Counted from the stretch's first letter, positions 50,068-59,533 are shown. The stretch: DNA of 64,000 bases from an uncultured Duncaniella sp. (GCA_910584825.1 CAJUCI010000002.1:62001-126000); one strand, 5' to 3'. The notes: generated by a model from the letters alone, not told the origin. Numbers and translations are program-made.

Positions 50068-52494
50068 TTATTTCACGGGGATTGTCACTGTGGCGGGTTT
50101 GACGCCGGGGGCTGTGGCCTTGAAGGTCAGCGTGCCGGGGGTCTTGCCGCTACGGGCTATGGCTGTGGCCGCGCCGCTGAACAGTTTCATCTCGGGGTTC
50201 TGGAAGGGAAGCACGCAGGTGGGGTCGCCGTTGGCGGTGGCCTCGAAGGTGCCGGCTCCGCTCACCGCAAATTTCACCATGCGCGAGTCGGTCGGCACGA
50301 TGTTGCCATCCTTGTCGGCCACCTGGACGGTGAAGTAGACGAGGTCGTCGCCGTCGGCGTTAAGCTCGGTGCGGTTGGGGGTCACCACGAGATGATGGGC
50401 CTTGCCGGCGGTGCGAATGGTGCGCTCGGCGGCCTTGTTGCCGTCGGCGTCATAGGCCACCACGGTGACCTCGCCCGGCTCGTAGCGGGTGTCCATCCAC
50501 ATGAGGCGGTAACGGTTCTGATAAGTCGAGTCGTTCTTCTCCCTCACGCCCTGGCTCTTGCCGTTGATGAACAGTTCGGCCTTGGGGAAGTTGGTGTAGA
50601 CAAACACGGGGGTCACCTCGCCCTCGCGTCCGGCCCAGTTCCAGTGGGGGAGTATGTGGAGGGTGGTGTCAGAGTCGTTCCACTTGGAGCGGTAGAGGTA
50701 GTAGCGGTCCTTGGGGAGCGATGCGAGGTCGATGATGCCGAACACCGAGCTGTGGCTGGGCCATGCGTCGGTGTCGTAGGGGGAAGGCTCGCCGAGATAG
50801 TCGAAGCCAGTCCATACGAACTGGCCTATCACCCAGTCGCGGTCATCGTCCATGGCGAAGTCGATGTCGGGGGTGTTGGACCACACGCACGACTCGTTGT
50901 CATAGCTGTTGGACTGGTTGTCGGGGTGCATCACCACGTGGTGCTCGCCGAACTCGACGGGGAAGTGGTAGACGCCGCGCGACGATACGGTAGAGGCTGT
51001 CTCGGAGCCGAGTATCAGCTTCTGGGGGAGCACGTCGTAGGCCTTGTCATAGAACTGGGGCTTGTAGTTGAAGCCGGGGATGTCGAGGGCGGCGGCAAAG
51101 CCGTTGTCAAGCACGGCGCGTATCTGGTCCATTCCGCAGGTGACGGGGCGTGTGGGGTCGAGCTTATGCACGAGGTCCTGGAGCATTACCAGCTCCTGCA
51201 CTCCGTCGGGGCCCCACTGCGAGGGCACTTCGTTGCCTATCGACCACATCACCACCGAGGGGGAGTTGCGATAGTGCTCCACCATGTTGGTTATGTCCTT
51301 ATCGGCCCAGTCGCTGAACACCGAGCCGTAACCGTTGGGTGACTTGGGGCGGAAGCTCCAGTCGTCAAACGGCTCAATCATAAGCATTATGCCCATCTCG
51401 TCGCACAGCTCGACAAGCTCGGGGGCGGGCATGTTGTGGGCGGTGCGGATGGCGTTGACGCCCATGTCCTTGAGCAGCTCAATCTGATGGCGCAGGGCCG
51501 AGCGGTTGACTGCCGCGCCGAGCGGGCCGAGGTCGTGATGGTTGCACACGCCCTTGAATTTGGTCACCTCGCCGTTGAGGAAAAATCCCTTCTCGGGGAT
51601 GTATTCGAGCGAACGTATGCCGAAACGGGTGTCGTAGCTGTCAACCTCCTTGCCGTCGACGCTGAGGGTGGTGCGGGCGGTGTAGAGTGCGGGGCTGTCG
51701 GGGCTCCAGAGGTCAGGGCGGCTGACGAGGAAGTTCTGAGCGAACTTCTGACCGTGGGCGTGGTAGGTGGAGACATCTTTGGCCACCTCTTTGCCGGCGG
51801 GGTCGAGGATGACGGTGCTGACAGCGACCTTCTCACCCTTGGCGGCTCCGTCGATTTTCATTTCGAGATGCACCGAGGCTTCGTCCTTGCCCACCTTGGG
51901 GGTGGTCACATATGTGCCCCATGTGGGGATATGCACCCGGGCGGTGTTAACCACATGCACGTTGCGGTAAAGGCCAGCGCCGGGATACCACCGCGATGCC
52001 TTCTCGTAATTCTCGAGCGCGACCTCAAGCTGATTCTCGCCCGGCACTATGGCATCGTCGACATTGACGTAAAACGAGTTGTAGCCATAGGGCCAGAATG
52101 CCACCTCGCGGCCATTGACCTTGACATGGGCATTGCTCATGGCTCCGTCAAAGACGAGTGTGACCGAGCGTCCGGCGGTGTCGGGCACCTCGAATGTGGT
52201 GCGGTAGGTGCCCTTGCCGATGAACGGCAGACCGCCCGTGCGGCCGGTCTTGACAGTCTCCTCGGTCTCGCCGTTCTGCTCCACGGCCACTACCTGGAGG
52301 TCGTTGTCGCGCGAGAAGGGGCCGTAGATGGCCCAGTCGTGCGGCACACGCACGTTCTGCCACTCGGTTGCCTCGTCGGGCGCGCCTTTCGAGAAACGCC
52401 AACCCTCGTTGAGGGTCTGCACATCGCGCTGCGCAAAGGCACACAGCCCAAGGCTGCCGAGAAGTGCCGCAGAAAATATCTTTAATGTATTCAT
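50068..52494 (-). CDS. Glycoside hydrolase family 2 beta-galactosidase, exported
   Basis: An 808-residue enzyme with a signal peptide (MNTLKIFSAALLGSLGLCAFA). Sugar-binding jelly roll (about 25-180, with GKGTYRTTFEVP and WYPGAGLYRNV), immunoglobulin-like domain (about 185-290), then the TIM barrel: the acid/base glutamate in VVMWSIGNEVPSQ (about 420) and the nucleophile in ILGSETASTVSSRG (about 496). C-terminal domains (about 600-808) are DUF4982-like and Ig-like. Together with the GH53 enzyme upstream it would release galactose from beta-1,4-galactan side chains of pectin. Other GH2 activities such as beta-glucuronidase cannot be excluded from sequence. Confidence 0.9.
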   Translation of the reverse strand: MNTLKIFSAALLGSLGLCAFAQRDVQTLNEGWRFSKGAPDEATEWQNVRVPHDWAIYGPFSRDNDLQVVAVEQNGETEETVKTGRTGGLPFIGKGTYRTTFEVPDTAGRSVTLVFDGAMSNAHVKVNGREVAFWPYGYNSFYVNVDDAIVPGENQLEVALENYEKASRWYPGAGLYRNVHVVNTARVHIPTWGTYVTTPKVGKDEASVHLEMKIDGAAKGEKVAVSTVILDPAGKEVAKDVSTYHAHGQKFAQNFLVSRPDLWSPDSPALYTARTTLSVDGKEVDSYDTRFGIRSLEYIPEKGFFLNGEVTKFKGVCNHHDLGPLGAAVNRSALRHQIELLKDMGVNAIRTAHNMPAPELVELCDEMGIMLMIEPFDDWSFRPKSPNGYGSVFSDWADKDITNMVEHYRNSPSVVMWSIGNEVPSQWGPDGVQELVMLQDLVHKLDPTRPVTCGMDQIRAVLDNGFAAALDIPGFNYKPQFYDKAYDVLPQKLILGSETASTVSSRGVYHFPVEFGEHHVVMHPDNQSNSYDNESCVWSNTPDIDFAMDDDRDWVIGQFVWTGFDYLGEPSPYDTDAWPSHSSVFGIIDLASLPKDRYYLYRSKWNDSDTTLHILPHWNWAGREGEVTPVFVYTNFPKAELFINGKSQGVREKNDSTYQNRYRLMWMDTRYEPGEVTVVAYDADGNKAAERTIRTAGKAHHLVVTPNRTELNADGDDLVYFTVQVADKDGNIVPTDSRMVKFAVSGAGTFEATANGDPTCVLPFQNPEMKLFSGAATAIARSGKTPGTLTFKATAPGVKPATVTIPVK

Positions 52495-52556
52495 ATATCA
52501 GGTATGGTTATAGGTATTGATGATTATTTTGAAGAATTGATAATTGAAGAATTGAT

Positions 52557-52588
52557 AATTACTAATTACTAATTGCTAATTACTAATT
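52557..52588 (-). repeat. AATTAG-type repeat overlapping the GH53 stop codon
   Basis: The same 32 bp as 2832-2863, inverted, with the GH53 stop TAA at its edge; further AATTGATAATTGAAG units extend it to about 52530. Confidence 0.8.
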
Positions 52589-53639
52589 ACTTAAAGGCCT
52601 CAAGTGCCTTGGTGGGGCGGGAGTTGTCAAAGCATCCCTTGTCGTATCCGCCGTTATATCCGGCAGGAGCCTCGGGCTCCCAGTAGAATACGCCTTCAAT
52701 CAGGCCTTTCCCCCACCCTTCTTCCTTGAGATATTTGAGGAGGTCATAAGCCTTGTCAGGCTCATTGTAAGGCATACCCACCTCGCAAATCATCACCGGC
52801 TTGCCGTAACGGCTCCGGAGCGACGATGCGTTGGCCAGGCAATCCTTGGCAAATTTCTGCCACGAGTCAGCGGGCCACGGGTAGAGCGACATGCCTATCA
52901 TATCGTATTTGGCATTGTTGTTTTTCAGTATATCAAACAGCCAGGTGAAGCGGGCGTTGTCGTTGCCGTTGTCGACATGCACTATCACATCGGCCTGCGG
53001 GAACACCGATTTCGATGCCTCATATCCGGCGGTGATGAGCGAGGCGAAATTCTGAGGGTGGGTTGTGGCATTGCCGAGGGGGAAGAGCATTCCGTTAGGG
53101 GTTTCGTTGCCAATCTGCACCCATTTGGGGATGATTCCTTCTGCCTTGAGTGCGCCGAGTATGTCGGTCACGTGGGCCGACACAGCACTTTTCAGGCCGT
53201 CAATATCGAGCGAGGCCCATTCGGCAGGAGCGTCCTGCTGGCCGGGGTCGGCCCAGGTGTCGCGGAAATGGAAGTCAATCATCAGGTCGAGGCCGAGGGC
53301 CTTGGCACGGCGGGCCTTGGCAAGGACATCCTGCTTGCCGTTCCATCCGTCGGCAGGATTGAGCCACACGCGCAGACGTATGGCGTCGATGCCGCAGTCG
53401 TCGCGCAGGAGCTGCATGCACTCTTTCTCTTCGCCCGAACGGGTGTAGAACTTGTGCCCTTCCTGCTCGAGCTGTGTGAGCCAGCCAACATCGGCTCCGG
53501 CTACAAAGTCAGAAGCGTCTTCGACAGGGGGGAGAACGGGAGCGGGGATGGTGTCAGGTTCGTCGCCTCCGCATGAGGCAAAAAGGCTTACCGCACTCAG
53601 CGCAAAGGCTGACAAAGTAATGGTAAATTTATTCATCAA
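52587..53639 (-). CDS. Arabinogalactan endo-beta-1,4-galactanase (GH53), lipoprotein
   Basis: A 350-residue surface lipoprotein: the lipobox is SLFASCGGDEP (cysteine at about residue 23) and the following acidic residues favour outer-leaflet export. The GH53 TIM barrel spans about 45-345: AGADVGWLTQLEQEGHKF, IRLRVWLNP, LMIDFHFRDTWADPGQQ, the acid/base glutamate in WVQIGNETPNGML (about 196) and the nucleophile in VMICEVGMPYNEP (about 295), then GVFYWEPEAPAG. It cuts beta-1,4-galactan chains at the surface, feeding the GH2 enzyme encoded downstream. First gene of the operon with its own promoter. Confidence 0.95.
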   Translation of the reverse strand: MMNKFTITLSAFALSAVSLFASCGGDEPDTIPAPVLPPVEDASDFVAGADVGWLTQLEQEGHKFYTRSGEEKECMQLLRDDCGIDAIRLRVWLNPADGWNGKQDVLAKARRAKALGLDLMIDFHFRDTWADPGQQDAPAEWASLDIDGLKSAVSAHVTDILGALKAEGIIPKWVQIGNETPNGMLFPLGNATTHPQNFASLITAGYEASKSVFPQADVIVHVDNGNDNARFTWLFDILKNNNAKYDMIGMSLYPWPADSWQKFAKDCLANASSLRSRYGKPVMICEVGMPYNEPDKAYDLLKYLKEEGWGKGLIEGVFYWEPEAPAGYNGGYDKGCFDNSRPTKALEAFK

Positions 53640-53764
53640 CTTTTTAGGTAATAGTTTTTTATGGATAGATGATTATTATTTCTACAAATGATATAATCTC
53701 AAAATAATCAGAACTGAGACCGGCAATCGGACTTCTCTTGCCAATCGGCCCGACTACCTATATA

Positions 53765-53796
53765 CAAAGTTACAAAATTTCAACAAACAAATCAAG
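53765..53796 (-). promoter_or_regulatory. Promoter of the galactan operon
   Basis: On the minus strand CTTG (53796-53793), 20 bp, TAACTTTG (53772-53765); leader about 120 nt. The -33 box is inside the terminator stem of the upstream DUF4831 gene. Confidence 0.7.
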
Positions 53797-53823
53797 CCCC
53801 TACCCTCGGCAGGAGCTTGATTT
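53789..53823 (-). terminator. Terminator of the DUF4831 gene
   Basis: AAATCAAGC pairs with GCTTGATTT, extended by CTCCT / AGGGG with a bulge; TTTGTTTGTTG follows on the minus strand. Confidence 0.7.
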
Positions 53824-53866
53824 ATAATTTAATAACAATTACGTAAATCTCTTATGGATTTTACGG

Positions 53867-54958
53867 TTACTCTCCGATGGTGCCGAGCTCACGGATTGAG
53901 CCGGTGAGAGGGTTGAAGCGTAGATAGGAGGGGGATTTCCTGGAGGTGAAGAGCGCGGGGTCGAGGCCGAACACTACGCCATACTGCGCCACATCGTATG
54001 TGCCGCGGGCAAGGGTCTCGCCGTCATATGTCACGCTGACGCTCGCTGTGCCGGGGATGCGATAGGCTACGCCACCTTTGGGGAATGTCTTTGCCACACC
54101 TTTCTCGTTGACGGGGAGCTCTCCGCGCGATTCGGGCGAAACGGTTACATATATCGGTGCGCCCGAGAGGTCGTCGGGAGCCACAAGTCCGTCGACAGCC
54201 GAAAGACGCGCCACGACGGTGCGCTCAGGCTCACCCTCGGCGGGAACAGTGAAACGGTAGGTGCGCACCTCAACCGAAGTCTGCACCGTGCCGAGGAACA
54301 TCGCTGTCAGAGCCTCCTCCTGGGCAGCTATCTGCTCGAGCGCAAGCTTCATGGCCGCGCCATCAGAGGGCATACCGTCAGCCTGGCCGGTGATAATCTC
54401 GTTGCGGTTGGTGCGCAGTTCGTAAATCTTTGAGGCGGCAAGCTCGGCGCGCTTGGCCGATGACTTGCTCTGAATCATCTCGGGGGTCACTGCCTGACGC
54501 GCCACGGGTCGCTCAAGCACGGTAGGCTCAGCGGGGACAGCCTCGGGGAGTGTCACCTCAGTGATTGCGCCGTCATACGCCTCGTCATTGACCGACACGG
54601 GGAAGTTATCGTCATTCACAGTGATGAATGTGCCGTTGCCACCCTTGAGTGTCACAAGATAACGCTCGTTCTCGTCGGGATAGGCCGTCTGCTCAATCAC
54701 GGCATCGGTTATGCGCCACGAGGTCGAGGGGGCGAGGATGGGGTCGGTGTTGAGATATTTACGCGCATACTGATAGAACTCGCCGGGAGTTCTGACAGTC
54801 TTTTCGGCTGCAATCGTCACCTCAAACGAGGTGAGCGGAAGCGTGTAGATGAGTCCGTATTCATTGGCCTTGGAGGCTGTGAGCTTGGCCGTGGTCTGAG
54901 CCGACGCTCCGGCAATGGCACACGCCCCGAGCATAAGGGCTATAATCTGATGTTTCAT
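53867..54958 (-). CDS. DUF4831 family exported protein
   Basis: A 363-residue protein. The start at 54958 (MKHQIIALMLGACAIAGASA) gives a signal peptide; the longer frame from 55030 would overlap the nnr gene. It matches the DUF4831 pattern: an N-terminal GLIYTLPLTSFEVTIAAEKT, a YQYARKYLNTDPILAPSTSW strand-turn, and the central AASKIYELRTNRNEIITGQA followed by GMPSDGAAMKLALEQIAAQE. The family is almost confined to Bacteroidetes and has no known function; it is probably periplasmic or outer-membrane associated. It lies 46 bp downstream of nnr, likely in the same transcript. Confidence 0.85.
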   Translation of the reverse strand: MKHQIIALMLGACAIAGASAQTTAKLTASKANEYGLIYTLPLTSFEVTIAAEKTVRTPGEFYQYARKYLNTDPILAPSTSWRITDAVIEQTAYPDENERYLVTLKGGNGTFITVNDDNFPVSVNDEAYDGAITEVTLPEAVPAEPTVLERPVARQAVTPEMIQSKSSAKRAELAASKIYELRTNRNEIITGQADGMPSDGAAMKLALEQIAAQEEALTAMFLGTVQTSVEVRTYRFTVPAEGEPERTVVARLSAVDGLVAPDDLSGAPIYVTVSPESRGELPVNEKGVAKTFPKGGVAYRIPGTASVSVTYDGETLARGTYDVAQYGVVFGLDPALFTSRKSPSYLRFNPLTGSIRELGTIGE

Positions 54959-55004
54959 AATTCTATACTGATATTCGGGAGAATCGAATTGATACTGTAA
55001 CAAA

Positions 55005-56519
55005 TCACTCCATAATCGCCTTGATGGCACGGCCTACGGCCTGAGCTATGTCCATAGCGGTAGTGCCGTATTCGCCCTCGGTCTCGGCGGCAATCTCTCC
55101 GGCGAGGCCGTGGATATAGACGCCGGCCACCGATGCGGCCTCGGGCTTGTAGCCATGGGCCAGGAGCGAGGTGATGATGCCGGTGAGCACATCGCCGCTT
55201 CCGGCGGTAGCCATAGCCGGGGTGCCGGAGGAGTTGAAGAACACTTTGCCGTCAGGACGCACTGTGGCTGTGTAACGCCCCTTGAGCACAATGAGAATCT
55301 TATAACGGTGGGCCACCTCGATGGCTTTGAGCAGACGGGCCTCGGCCGAGGTCTGCGTGCCGAAGATGCGGTCAAACTCTCCGGCATGCGGGGTGAGTAT
55401 CGAGCCGGGGGCGATATGGTCAAGCAACGCCTGATTCTGAGCCAGCGCGTTGAGGGCGTCGGCATCAATCACGAGCGGGCGTTTATAGCTCTTTATGAGG
55501 GTCTCGAACGCCCCGCGGGTGGCATCGTTCGTGCCTATGCCGGGGCCGACTCCGATGGCCGAGCAGTTGAAGCGGGCCGACATGTCGGAGATGACATACT
55601 CCTGACGGTCAGGCGAGAACAGGGCCTCGGGCACCTGACTCTGGAGCACCGGGAATGCGGCACGCGCACTGTGCACGGTGAGTTTACCCACTCCGCTACG
55701 CAAGGCTCCGCGCGCGGCCATGACGGCTGCACCCGACATGCCGTAGCATCCGGCAAAGAGGAGGGCGTGGCCGTAGTCGGCCTTGGAGGAGAATGGTTTG
55801 CGGGGCTTGAGCACGGCGCGCACCTCGTCACGCTCGACGTAGAAATATTTTGTCGGGGTCTCGATTATGGCACGGCTGCTCAATCCGATGTCAAGCACCT
55901 TCCACCGCCCTATGATGTCGGCATTGTCGCTGAGGAGGAATGAGAGGCGCGGGAACTGCACGGCGAGAGTGATGGTGGCATGCACCACATTGCGCCCTAT
56001 GACGCGAGCGTTCCAGTCGCCAAAAAGGCCCGAGGGGACGTCGATGGATATAACCGTGGCCCCCGACTCGCTGATGTTGCGGGCCAGCATCATGAAGCCG
56101 CCTTCAAGAGGGTCGCGAAGCCCCGAGCCGAAGAGTCCGTCGATGACGAGATGGTCGGGGGTCAGCGAGGGCAGCTCGGCGCGGTCGATAATCTCTATCA
56201 GTCCCTGATAGCCCGTGGCGAGGAGTTCGCGCTTGGCCTGGAGGCAATCGCGAGAGAGTGAATTGCCCTTGAAGTTGAACAGCAATATGCGCGGATAGAA
56301 CCCGGCCTCAAGCATAAGCCTTCCCACCACGAGGGCGTCGGCTCCGTTGTTACCCGAGCCGGCAAATATGACCACGGGCGTCGACGGACTCCATCGGCCC
56401 ACTATCTCGCCCGTGACACCCTCGGCCACACGGCGTATCAGCTCCTGCGAGCTGACACCCTCTTCCTCGATGGTGACACGGTCAATCTTGCGTATATTTT
56501 CAGTGCTAAAAATCTTCAT
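55005..56519 (-). CDS. nnr: Bifunctional NAD(P)HX epimerase / ADP-dependent NAD(P)HX dehydratase
   Basis: A 504-residue metabolite-repair enzyme that restores hydrated NADH and NADPH. The start at 56519 (MKIFSTENIRKIDRVTIEEE) is preferred over 56543. The N-terminal YjeF_N epimerase (about 1-215) shows VVIFAGSGNNGADALVVGRL and VIDGLFGSGLRDPL. The C-terminal ribokinase-like dehydratase (about 230-500) shows FAGCYGMSGAAVMAARGALR, SILTPHAGEFDRIFG and MATAGSGDVLTGIITSLLAH. Length matches the fused bacterial form. Confidence 0.96.
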   Translation of the reverse strand: MKIFSTENIRKIDRVTIEEEGVSSQELIRRVAEGVTGEIVGRWSPSTPVVIFAGSGNNGADALVVGRLMLEAGFYPRILLFNFKGNSLSRDCLQAKRELLATGYQGLIEIIDRAELPSLTPDHLVIDGLFGSGLRDPLEGGFMMLARNISESGATVISIDVPSGLFGDWNARVIGRNVVHATITLAVQFPRLSFLLSDNADIIGRWKVLDIGLSSRAIIETPTKYFYVERDEVRAVLKPRKPFSSKADYGHALLFAGCYGMSGAAVMAARGALRSGVGKLTVHSARAAFPVLQSQVPEALFSPDRQEYVISDMSARFNCSAIGVGPGIGTNDATRGAFETLIKSYKRPLVIDADALNALAQNQALLDHIAPGSILTPHAGEFDRIFGTQTSAEARLLKAIEVAHRYKILIVLKGRYTATVRPDGKVFFNSSGTPAMATAGSGDVLTGIITSLLAHGYKPEAASVAGVYIHGLAGEIAAETEGEYGTTAMDIAQAVGRAIKAIME

Positions 56520-56629
56520 AGGACGGCAAATTTCACAGGGCATACTTTACCCCACGCAAAAGTACAAAACTTAACCATCCCATCAAAATTTATTCCATTC
56601 GAAACCATTATTTCTACTTATATCTTCAA

Positions 56630-57259
56630 CTATATAATAGTCTCATAAATTAACCCCTCCTGATTAAGCATATCCTGAAGTTTTTTAGTCGGTCTTACCA
56701 ATATCCTTTTTATATCATGCATCCTTAACAATGGAATATCGTCCTCATGGTCGGTCATTACCACGGATATTTTCCAGTTTCGTTCATTCGCATATGCTTC
56801 CGCGCATTCGCCCTTTGCCAGTCCCCGCATCTCCTCACGGCACTTAATAAGTTTATCAGTGTCACTTGCAACATATCCATCAAAATCCAACAACGAAACT
56901 AACGGAGCTACATATATGTCAGGGGCTGCAGTAGCCAATATTATTTTATATCCTTGATTGCTATACGATATTATGCGCGCCATTACATCTTCTGACACAA
57001 AACCTTTCAAACACTTAACAAAAGCCATAATGTCATCATCAGTCAATCGAGACTCAGACATCCTGATAATCTCTCTTTTCATTTCTATATGGCTAACAAT
57101 ATTCAATAATCGTTTTATTGCAACAGAACATATCGACAATTTACAAGATAAAGACAATACATGAATCATCCATTTCATCAAAAGATGTAATGAATTTCCA
57201 TCAATCAGTGTACCGTCAAGATCTACTACTATACATTTTTTTTCATGTCCATCGACCAT
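56630..57259 (-). CDS. HAD-IB family phosphatase
   Basis: A 209-residue hydrolase. HAD motif I is VVDLDGTLIDG (about 11-21; the two catalytic aspartates), motif II is ILATAAPDIY (about 103), and motif III/IV is ISVVMTDHEDDIPLLR (about 165-180), with lysine before it. The helical cap after motif I is of the C1 (SerB-like) kind. Its start overlaps the phosphoribosyltransferase stop by 31 bp. The AT-rich composition contrasts with the flanks. Substrate is unknown; a phosphorylated sugar or ribosyl product from the partner enzyme would fit the operon. Confidence 0.8.
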   Translation of the reverse strand: MVDGHEKKCIVVDLDGTLIDGNSLHLLMKWMIHVLSLSCKLSICSVAIKRLLNIVSHIEMKREIIRMSESRLTDDDIMAFVKCLKGFVSEDVMARIISYSNQGYKIILATAAPDIYVAPLVSLLDFDGYVASDTDKLIKCREEMRGLAKGECAEAYANERNWKISVVMTDHEDDIPLLRMHDIKRILVRPTKKLQDMLNQEGLIYETII

Positions 57260-57792
57260 GGGAATCTAATTAAAGTAGAGTCATTATATAAATAATAATC
57301 CGGCATAATAACCGGTTGAGGCGTCGTCACCGTTATCACCGCACTTTTAACGACAATCCCGGGTGAAACTTTTTTTAGTTCTGACACCACAGTGTTGAGA
57401 GTAACACCACTATCCACAGCGTCATCAACTATTAACACATTCATTGTCGGAAGTGCTTTAACACTCTCAGGCAGTTTAATTGAACGAGGCGATTCATCTC
57501 GATGAAATCTCGACCACAAAGACTCTAAAACACGAATTATATCCAACATCCATATAGGAAGGATTTTTATCAGACCTTTTATCCGTTGTTTATTTGTAGT
57601 CATCGGACGTTGCAGTGATATCAGATGAATTTTCGCGTCAGGGAAACTAACCCCAACAATATTTGCAACATACTCTCCGCCCGTCTTTATACCGACAATC
57701 ATATTCGGCCTAAATCCGTCATCACAAATCATCTGAGCAAGACGAAAACACTCAGATTCAAAATCGCTATTACGAAGTGTCTTTACTCTCAT
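57229..57792 (-). CDS. Type I phosphoribosyltransferase
   Basis: A 187-residue PRTase. The PRPP loop is VLIVDDAVDSGVTL (about 119-132) and the pyrophosphate loop is GIKTGGEYVA (about 35). The hood region (60-115) is long and basic (MTTNKQRIKGLIKILPIWML) and unlike purine salvage enzymes, so the acceptor is probably not hypoxanthine. It is joined to the glycosyltransferase by an ATGA overlap and to the HAD phosphatase by 31 bp, making a tight three-gene module. AT-rich relative to the neighbourhood. Confidence 0.8.
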   Translation of the reverse strand: MRVKTLRNSDFESECFRLAQMICDDGFRPNMIVGIKTGGEYVANIVGVSFPDAKIHLISLQRPMTTNKQRIKGLIKILPIWMLDIIRVLESLWSRFHRDESPRSIKLPESVKALPTMNVLIVDDAVDSGVTLNTVVSELKKVSPGIVVKSAVITVTTPQPVIMPDYYLYNDSTLIRFPWSMDMKKNV

Positions 57793-58736
57793 TTATACAT
57801 AATTCGTGAACACAACCCTACCAGTCCTTTTCCGATATAGCTAACCAGTATTCCCAGTTTGTTTTTAAGACGCACTTGGGGATTACGGAGGCTTGCAAGG
57901 CGGTAGGACTTAATCAGCTGCCAGCATTGCTCTTTGACCGCGGCATATTGGCCGTCCTTGTCATGCACACACAAGAGCCCGAATATATTGAAGTTGGCAC
58001 TCAGTCGGCGGTCACGCGCGGCGGGGAGCAAGTCGGGGTATGATTGAGCATATTCTTTCTCAATATCTTCCGTTATAGTCAAAACATCAAAACGCCGAGA
58101 AGAGAAGGTGTTTATAAAACTGCCCGGATTATCTCTATAAAAATATACCTCATCCGAAACTATAACCACACTCCTTAACCGAGGGAACAATTTTGCAAAA
58201 TAATCAAGGTCCTCATACCACATGCCCTTGCGAAAACTGACATCTTTTATAGATTCATATCTATAAAGTTTTCCGCAAACAGATGTATTTATACCTATTT
58301 GAAGCAATCCTTCCTTAGCTGCCTCATATCCAGACAAACATCGCAGAGCTTTATTCTTATGTTCACGGATGGAATATTTTAATGACCTCACATACTCTCC
58401 AACCACGACATCACAATCTGTTGTGACATTGCTTTCCAGCGATGTCAATGATGTCGGATACAACATGTCATCACTGTCGAGGAATGTAACCCATTCTCCC
58501 CGGACTTGTCCGAGTCCGAAATTTCGAGCATCTGCCAATCCCCCATTACTTTTCCTTACCACGCGGAACCTGCCATCCCTGCCGGCGTATTCGAGGGCGA
58601 TGGATGCGGTGGAGTCGGTCGAGCCGTCATCGACAATAATTGTCTCCCAGTCAGTATAAGTCTGCGCAAGCACACTCTCCAGGCAGTCCCGGAGGTAGGC
58701 TTGCGCATTATAGGCCGGTATGATGACGGATATCAT
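57789..58736 (-). CDS. Family 2 glycosyltransferase
   Basis: A 315-residue GT-A enzyme: MISVIIPAYNAQAYLRDCLE at the N-terminus, VDDGSTDSTASIA, NGGLADARNFGLGQVRG and the DxD-type FLDSDDMLYP (about 88), and WYEDLDYFAKLF (about 190). The C-terminal 60 residues are basic. First gene of the GT / phosphoribosyltransferase / phosphatase module and 12 bp after the DUF4923 stop. It resembles the glycosyltransferase at 429 in motif layout but is not close to it. Confidence 0.88.
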   Translation of the reverse strand: MISVIIPAYNAQAYLRDCLESVLAQTYTDWETIIVDDGSTDSTASIALEYAGRDGRFRVVRKSNGGLADARNFGLGQVRGEWVTFLDSDDMLYPTSLTSLESNVTTDCDVVVGEYVRSLKYSIREHKNKALRCLSGYEAAKEGLLQIGINTSVCGKLYRYESIKDVSFRKGMWYEDLDYFAKLFPRLRSVVIVSDEVYFYRDNPGSFINTFSSRRFDVLTITEDIEKEYAQSYPDLLPAARDRRLSANFNIFGLLCVHDKDGQYAAVKEQCWQLIKSYRLASLRNPQVRLKNKLGILVSYIGKGLVGLCSRIMYK

Positions 58737-58748
58737 ATCGGGGTGAGG

Positions 58749-59447
58749 CTATTCGGTACGTTTCAGGTCAAATCCGGCCGTCATGCCGTCATACTGCTCA
58801 AGCAGAGCCGACGCCCCCTTGAGCGTAGAGCTGTTGGATAGTGCGCTGATGCGCTGCATGAGGGTCATGAGCTTGGAAACGTCAAATGTCAGCTCCATAG
58901 CATTCTTGCCGTTAAGCGATATATAAGCCTCCATCGAGCCGATATTTACCTTCTTGAACGCCCGGAAGTGAAACAGGTAAGTGCCGTTTGATTCGTTACG
59001 CTCGATGGTGCCGCTCAGCGAGGCACGACGCCCTTTGAATGTAAAGGTCGAATCATTGTTGATGGTTACCACGAGGCTTGTCAGACCTGCTGTCTTATAA
59101 TACGGCTCAAGTTTTTTCTCAACCGTGGCAGATGCGGCCGCACCACCGGCTTTGAGCAGAAAATTATCGCTCTTGAAGCTCACTGCGGGGCCGGAATATG
59201 ACCATGTGCCCACGAGCTGCTCGATTCCGGCCTTGGAATTTCCGAGGCCAAGAGCTCCGGCCACACCTGACAGAAGGTCGCCAAGCCCGCCCTTCTGCGT
59301 CGCTGACGAGTCCTGCGACTGTTGCGACTGCTGTGTCTGCCCCTTGCCGAGACTGTTGAGTAAATCTGACAATGACTGGGCTGAGGCTGTCGACGATGCG
59401 AAAATCAGCAGAAATGCGAGAGAGAGGCTTGTAATAATTCTTTTCAT
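58749..59447 (-). CDS. DUF4923 family lipocalin-like exported protein
   Basis: A 232-residue protein with a signal peptide (MKRIITSLSLAFLLIFASST, cleaved near ASA at about 23). A low-complexity Gln/Ser stretch (about 35-50, TQQSQQSQDSSATQ) precedes a glycine-rich segment and the DUF4923 beta-barrel (about 75-232: LVGTWSYSGPAVSFKSDNF, NNDSTFTFKGRRASLSGTIE, SMEAYISLNGKNAMELTFD). The family is Bacteroidetes-specific with no known ligand. Upstream of the glycosyltransferase module by 12 bp. Confidence 0.85.
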   Translation of the reverse strand: MKRIITSLSLAFLLIFASSTASAQSLSDLLNSLGKGQTQQSQQSQDSSATQKGGLGDLLSGVAGALGLGNSKAGIEQLVGTWSYSGPAVSFKSDNFLLKAGGAAASATVEKKLEPYYKTAGLTSLVVTINNDSTFTFKGRRASLSGTIERNESNGTYLFHFRAFKKVNIGSMEAYISLNGKNAMELTFDVSKLMTLMQRISALSNSSTLKGASALLEQYDGMTAGFDLKRTE

Positions 59448-59533
59448 AAACTTTCTATAGTTATCATGTCATTATGACCACATAAATCCCGATTGGTTTA
59501 AGCTATAGCTCAGACTATAACCGACACAGGCCG

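Noticed and set aside
50392..52485. 316- and 349-codon open frames on the plus strand
   Set aside because: Antisense to the GH2 gene, which has full catalytic motifs.
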